This document shows, in pieces, positions 62,411 to 64,000 of a stretch of DNA of 64,000 nt. The position numbers and the translations under genes were made by a program. This DNA comes from Rhodococcus sp. Z13 (GTDB lineage: Bacteria > Actinomycetota > Actinomycetes > Mycobacteriales > Mycobacteriaceae): positions 434,001-498,000 of the forward strand of contig NZ_CP107551.1 in NCBI RefSeq assembly GCF_025837095.1. Reading direction: 5' to 3'. The stretch's first letter is position 1, and the number at the start of each line of letters is the position of its first letter. The notes beneath the pieces are model-generated. The model worked only from the letters and a program-made list of their open reading frames with translations, was not told the DNA's origin and ran no database searches.

Positions 62411-63559
62411 TCAGACCTCCGCTTCCTGCTTGCGCTGCTCCTCCTCGCGCCTCTTGCGCGCGAGGTTCTCGGCGACCTCCTTCTCCCAGGCCTCGTTGGC
62501 CTTGGTGGTGTCGACCTCGTACTCGAACCGGGCGGTCATCTTCTCGGTCACGTCGGCCACGTCGACGTAGAACTGCTCGTACCAGCGGCGCAGCTGGTAG
62601 ACCGGGCCGTCCTCGTCGCACAGCAGCGGATTCTCGATCTTGGTCTTGTTCTTCCAGATCTCGACGTCCTGCAGGAAGCCCTCGCCGACACCCTCGGTGA
62701 GCTTGGCGGCGAGCATGTCCGACTGCTCGGGCGACATGCCCTGCGGCTTCTTGACGATGATGCCGTACTGCAGCATGAACGAATCGTGCGTGATCGGGTA
62801 GTGGCAATTGATCAGCACCGATTCGGTCTGGTACCCGCCGTAGCTGTTCTTGAGCGGGTTGATCATGTAGGACGGCCCGTAGTACGCCGCGTACGACTCG
62901 AGGGTCGACTCCAGGCCGTACTGCGTGGCCATCCCCTTGTCGGGCCGACCGCGCGTGTTCAGGTACTGCTCGGCGATGTGCCCCTCGAAGACGTTCTTGA
63001 AGTAGGTCGGGAAGGCGTAGTGGATGTAGAAGAAGTGCGCCATGTCGACGACGTTGTCGATGATCTCGCGACAGTTGGAGCCTTCGATCCGGATCTGGTT
63101 CCAGGTCCAGTCCGTCCACTCGTCCGAGCCGTACTGCTCGATCTCGGGGATGGTGACCTCCGGCGGCGGGGGATTGCCCTCGGGGTCGTTCCACACGAAC
63201 AGCTGACCGTGCTTCTCCATCGTGATCCACGAGCGGGTGCGGGCCAGCGGGGGAACCCGCTTGGCGTACGGGATGTCCGTGCACTTCCCGTTGCCGCCCC
63301 ACCGCCAGTCGTGGAACGGGCACGCAACCGAATCGCCCTTGATCTCGCCCTGCGACAGGTCGCCGCCCATGTGACGGCAGTACGCGTCGAGCACCTTCAG
63401 GTCGCCGTGGCTGTCGGCCCACACGACGAGCTTCGTGCCGAAGGCCTCGACGGCGTGGGGCTTGCCGTCCTTGAACGTGCGACTGAGGCCGAGGCAGTGC
63501 CAGCCTCGCGCGAAACGCGTCCGGACCTGTCCGACGTCGATCTCGCGAATCTGTGCCAT
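62411..63559 (-). CDS. kshA: 3-ketosteroid 9alpha-hydroxylase, oxygenase component
   Basis: A Rieske non-heme iron oxygenase that hydroxylates C9 of 3-ketosteroids, leading with KstD to ring B opening. The 382-aa protein has the Rieske cluster ligands Cys61-x-His63 (AYCRHMGGD) and Cys80-x2-His83 (ACPFHDWRW), and the mononuclear iron motif IIDNVVDMAHFFYIH (Asp172, His175, His180). No reductase (kshB) is in the window. ATG 63559 has GGAAGGAAG upstream, and a KstR box lies 30 nt upstream. The C-terminus is highly charged. Confidence 0.96.
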   Translation of the reverse strand: MAQIREIDVGQVRTRFARGWHCLGLSRTFKDGKPHAVEAFGTKLVVWADSHGDLKVLDAYCRHMGGDLSQGEIKGDSVACPFHDWRWGGNGKCTDIPYAKRVPPLARTRSWITMEKHGQLFVWNDPEGNPPPPEVTIPEIEQYGSDEWTDWTWNQIRIEGSNCREIIDNVVDMAHFFYIHYAFPTYFKNVFEGHIAEQYLNTRGRPDKGMATQYGLESTLESYAAYYGPSYMINPLKNSYGGYQTESVLINCHYPITHDSFMLQYGIIVKKPQGMSPEQSDMLAAKLTEGVGEGFLQDVEIWKNKTKIENPLLCDEDGPVYQLRRWYEQFYVDVADVTEKMTARFEYEVDTTKANEAWEKEVAENLARKRREEEQRKQEAEV

Positions 63560-63589
63560 GTCCGCTCACTTCCTTCCGGAAAACTTCCC

Positions 63590-63603
63590 TAGAACACGTT
63601 ATA
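63590..63603. promoter_or_regulatory. KstR operator (kshA)
   Basis: TAGAACACGTTATA, identical to the kstD box, lies 30 nt upstream of the kshA ATG in the divergent kshA/hsaA region. Confidence 0.85.
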
Positions 63604-63692
63604 GAATTCGAGTCCGCAGGGGAAGCCTTCGGGGACTTTGGTCCCGCCGAACGGATTGTCTACCTGCGAGAGCTCGGAGTCTCGACACGAAT

Positions 63693-63706
63693 AAGAACAT
63701 GTTCTA
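63693..63706. promoter_or_regulatory. KstR operator (hsaA)
   Basis: AAGAACATGTTCTA has a perfect 10-bp core palindrome GAACATGTTC and two changes from TAGAACACGTTCTA. It lies 44 nt upstream of the hsaA GTG. Confidence 0.8.
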
Positions 63707-63750
63707 GTCTCGATGCAAGCGATCAATTCCTGAACAGACGGGAGCGTCCA

Positions 63751-64000
63751 GTGGGTGACCACGACAGCCACGAGGTACTGCAGCGGATCGATGCACTGCT
63801 GCCCACGCTGCGCGAACGCGCGCAGGAGGCCGAGAACTTGCGCCGGGTGCCCGACGACTCGATCAAGGAACTTCAGGAAGCCGGTTTCTTCAAGCTTCTG
63901 CAACCGGCGCAGTGGGGTGGATACGAGGCCGATCCCGTCACCTTCTTCACCGCCGTCCGCAACATCGCGAGCGCGTGCGGTTCGACCGGATGGGTCTCCG
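63751..64000 (+). CDS. hsaA: 3-HSA hydroxylase, flavin monooxygenase (N-terminal part, cut by window edge)
   Basis: The first 83 codons of a protein matching HsaA (Rv3570c), the oxygenase that hydroxylates 3-HSA to the catechol 3,4-DHSA after steroid ring opening. LLPTLRERAQEAENLRRVPD, ELQEAGFFKLLQPAQWGGYE and ASACGSTGWVS are characteristic of the HsaA/acyl-CoA-dehydrogenase-fold monooxygenases. GTG 63751 has CGGGAG upstream. The gene continues beyond the window. It is divergent from kshA with its own KstR box. Confidence 0.9.
   Translation, partial: MGDHDSHEVLQRIDALLPTLRERAQEAENLRRVPDDSIKELQEAGFFKLLQPAQWGGYEADPVTFFTAVRNIASACGSTGWVS

Overview
The window is high-GC (about 70 %) actinobacterial DNA. 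Gene content and order point to Rhodococcus or a close Nocardiaceae relative. The left 43 kb follows the order of the Mycobacterium tuberculosis Rv3609c-Rv3574 block (folE-folP-folB-folK, panC-panD-coaX, lysS, lsr2, clpC, mhuD, mutY, carbonic anhydrase, disA, radA, lpqE, carD, ispD-ispF, cysS, rlmB, a LacI regulator, kstR). The right 20 kb is a sterol-degradation region. This assignment comes from recognising proteins by eye; no database search was run.

Layout. 1-3.4 kb: folate operon with 4-nt overlaps, then two membrane proteins. 3.5-6.7 kb: pantothenate/CoA operon (DUF2520 protein, panC, panD, coaX). 6.7-7.3 kb: a 13-codon cysteine-containing leader ORF and a hairpin that masks the start of a rhodanese-fold gene. 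7.4-13.8 kb: lysS, lsr2, a phospholipase D-like protein and clpC, ending in a strong terminator. 13.8-19.4 kb: a mixed set of a mycothiol-type metalloprotein, TetR with a divergent DUF2236 protein, OsmC, a DsbA-like protein, UPF0548-mhuD and an alpha/beta hydrolase. 19.4-30.3 kb: conserved housekeeping genes (mutY to rlmB). 30.4-36.7 kb: a hydrolase, the 5-oxoprolinase genes pxpA/pxpB/pxpC split by mgtE, and a class I (GMC) cholesterol oxidase. 36.8-43.5 kb: a zinc-type ABC importer, a LacI regulator and a trehalose-phosphatase/GH15 fusion. 43.6-51.3 kb: kstR divergent from fadE34 followed by the cholesterol side-chain (igr) genes chsE1, chsE2, chsH2, chsH1 and ltp2. 51.4-56.3 kb: DUF2252 and DUF7144 proteins, a decayed MFS transporter and a DrrAB-type ABC exporter. 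56.4-64 kb: ring-degradation genes (kstD, a MaoC hydratase, a class II flavin cholesterol oxidase, kshA with a small Cys-rich partner, hsaA).

How it works together. KstR is the sterol-responsive repressor. Five KstR-type palindromes are visible: kstR/fadE34, chsE1, kstD, kshA and hsaA. Most of the right-hand region therefore looks like one regulon covering entry (cholesterol oxidases), side-chain removal (FadE34; ChsE1-ChsE2, ChsH1-ChsH2, Ltp2) and ring opening (KstD, KshA, HsaA).

Most notable observations: a candidate cysteine-responsive attenuator (6729-6829) upstream of a rhodanese-fold protein with no cysteine; two unrelated cholesterol oxidases in one sterol region; a translationally linked five-cysteine protein after KshA; overlapping divergent leaderless promoters for mhuD and a hydrolase; recurrent short duplications across stop codons; and a large set of apparently leaderless genes. 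No tRNA, rRNA, CRISPR array, insertion sequence or phage feature was seen.
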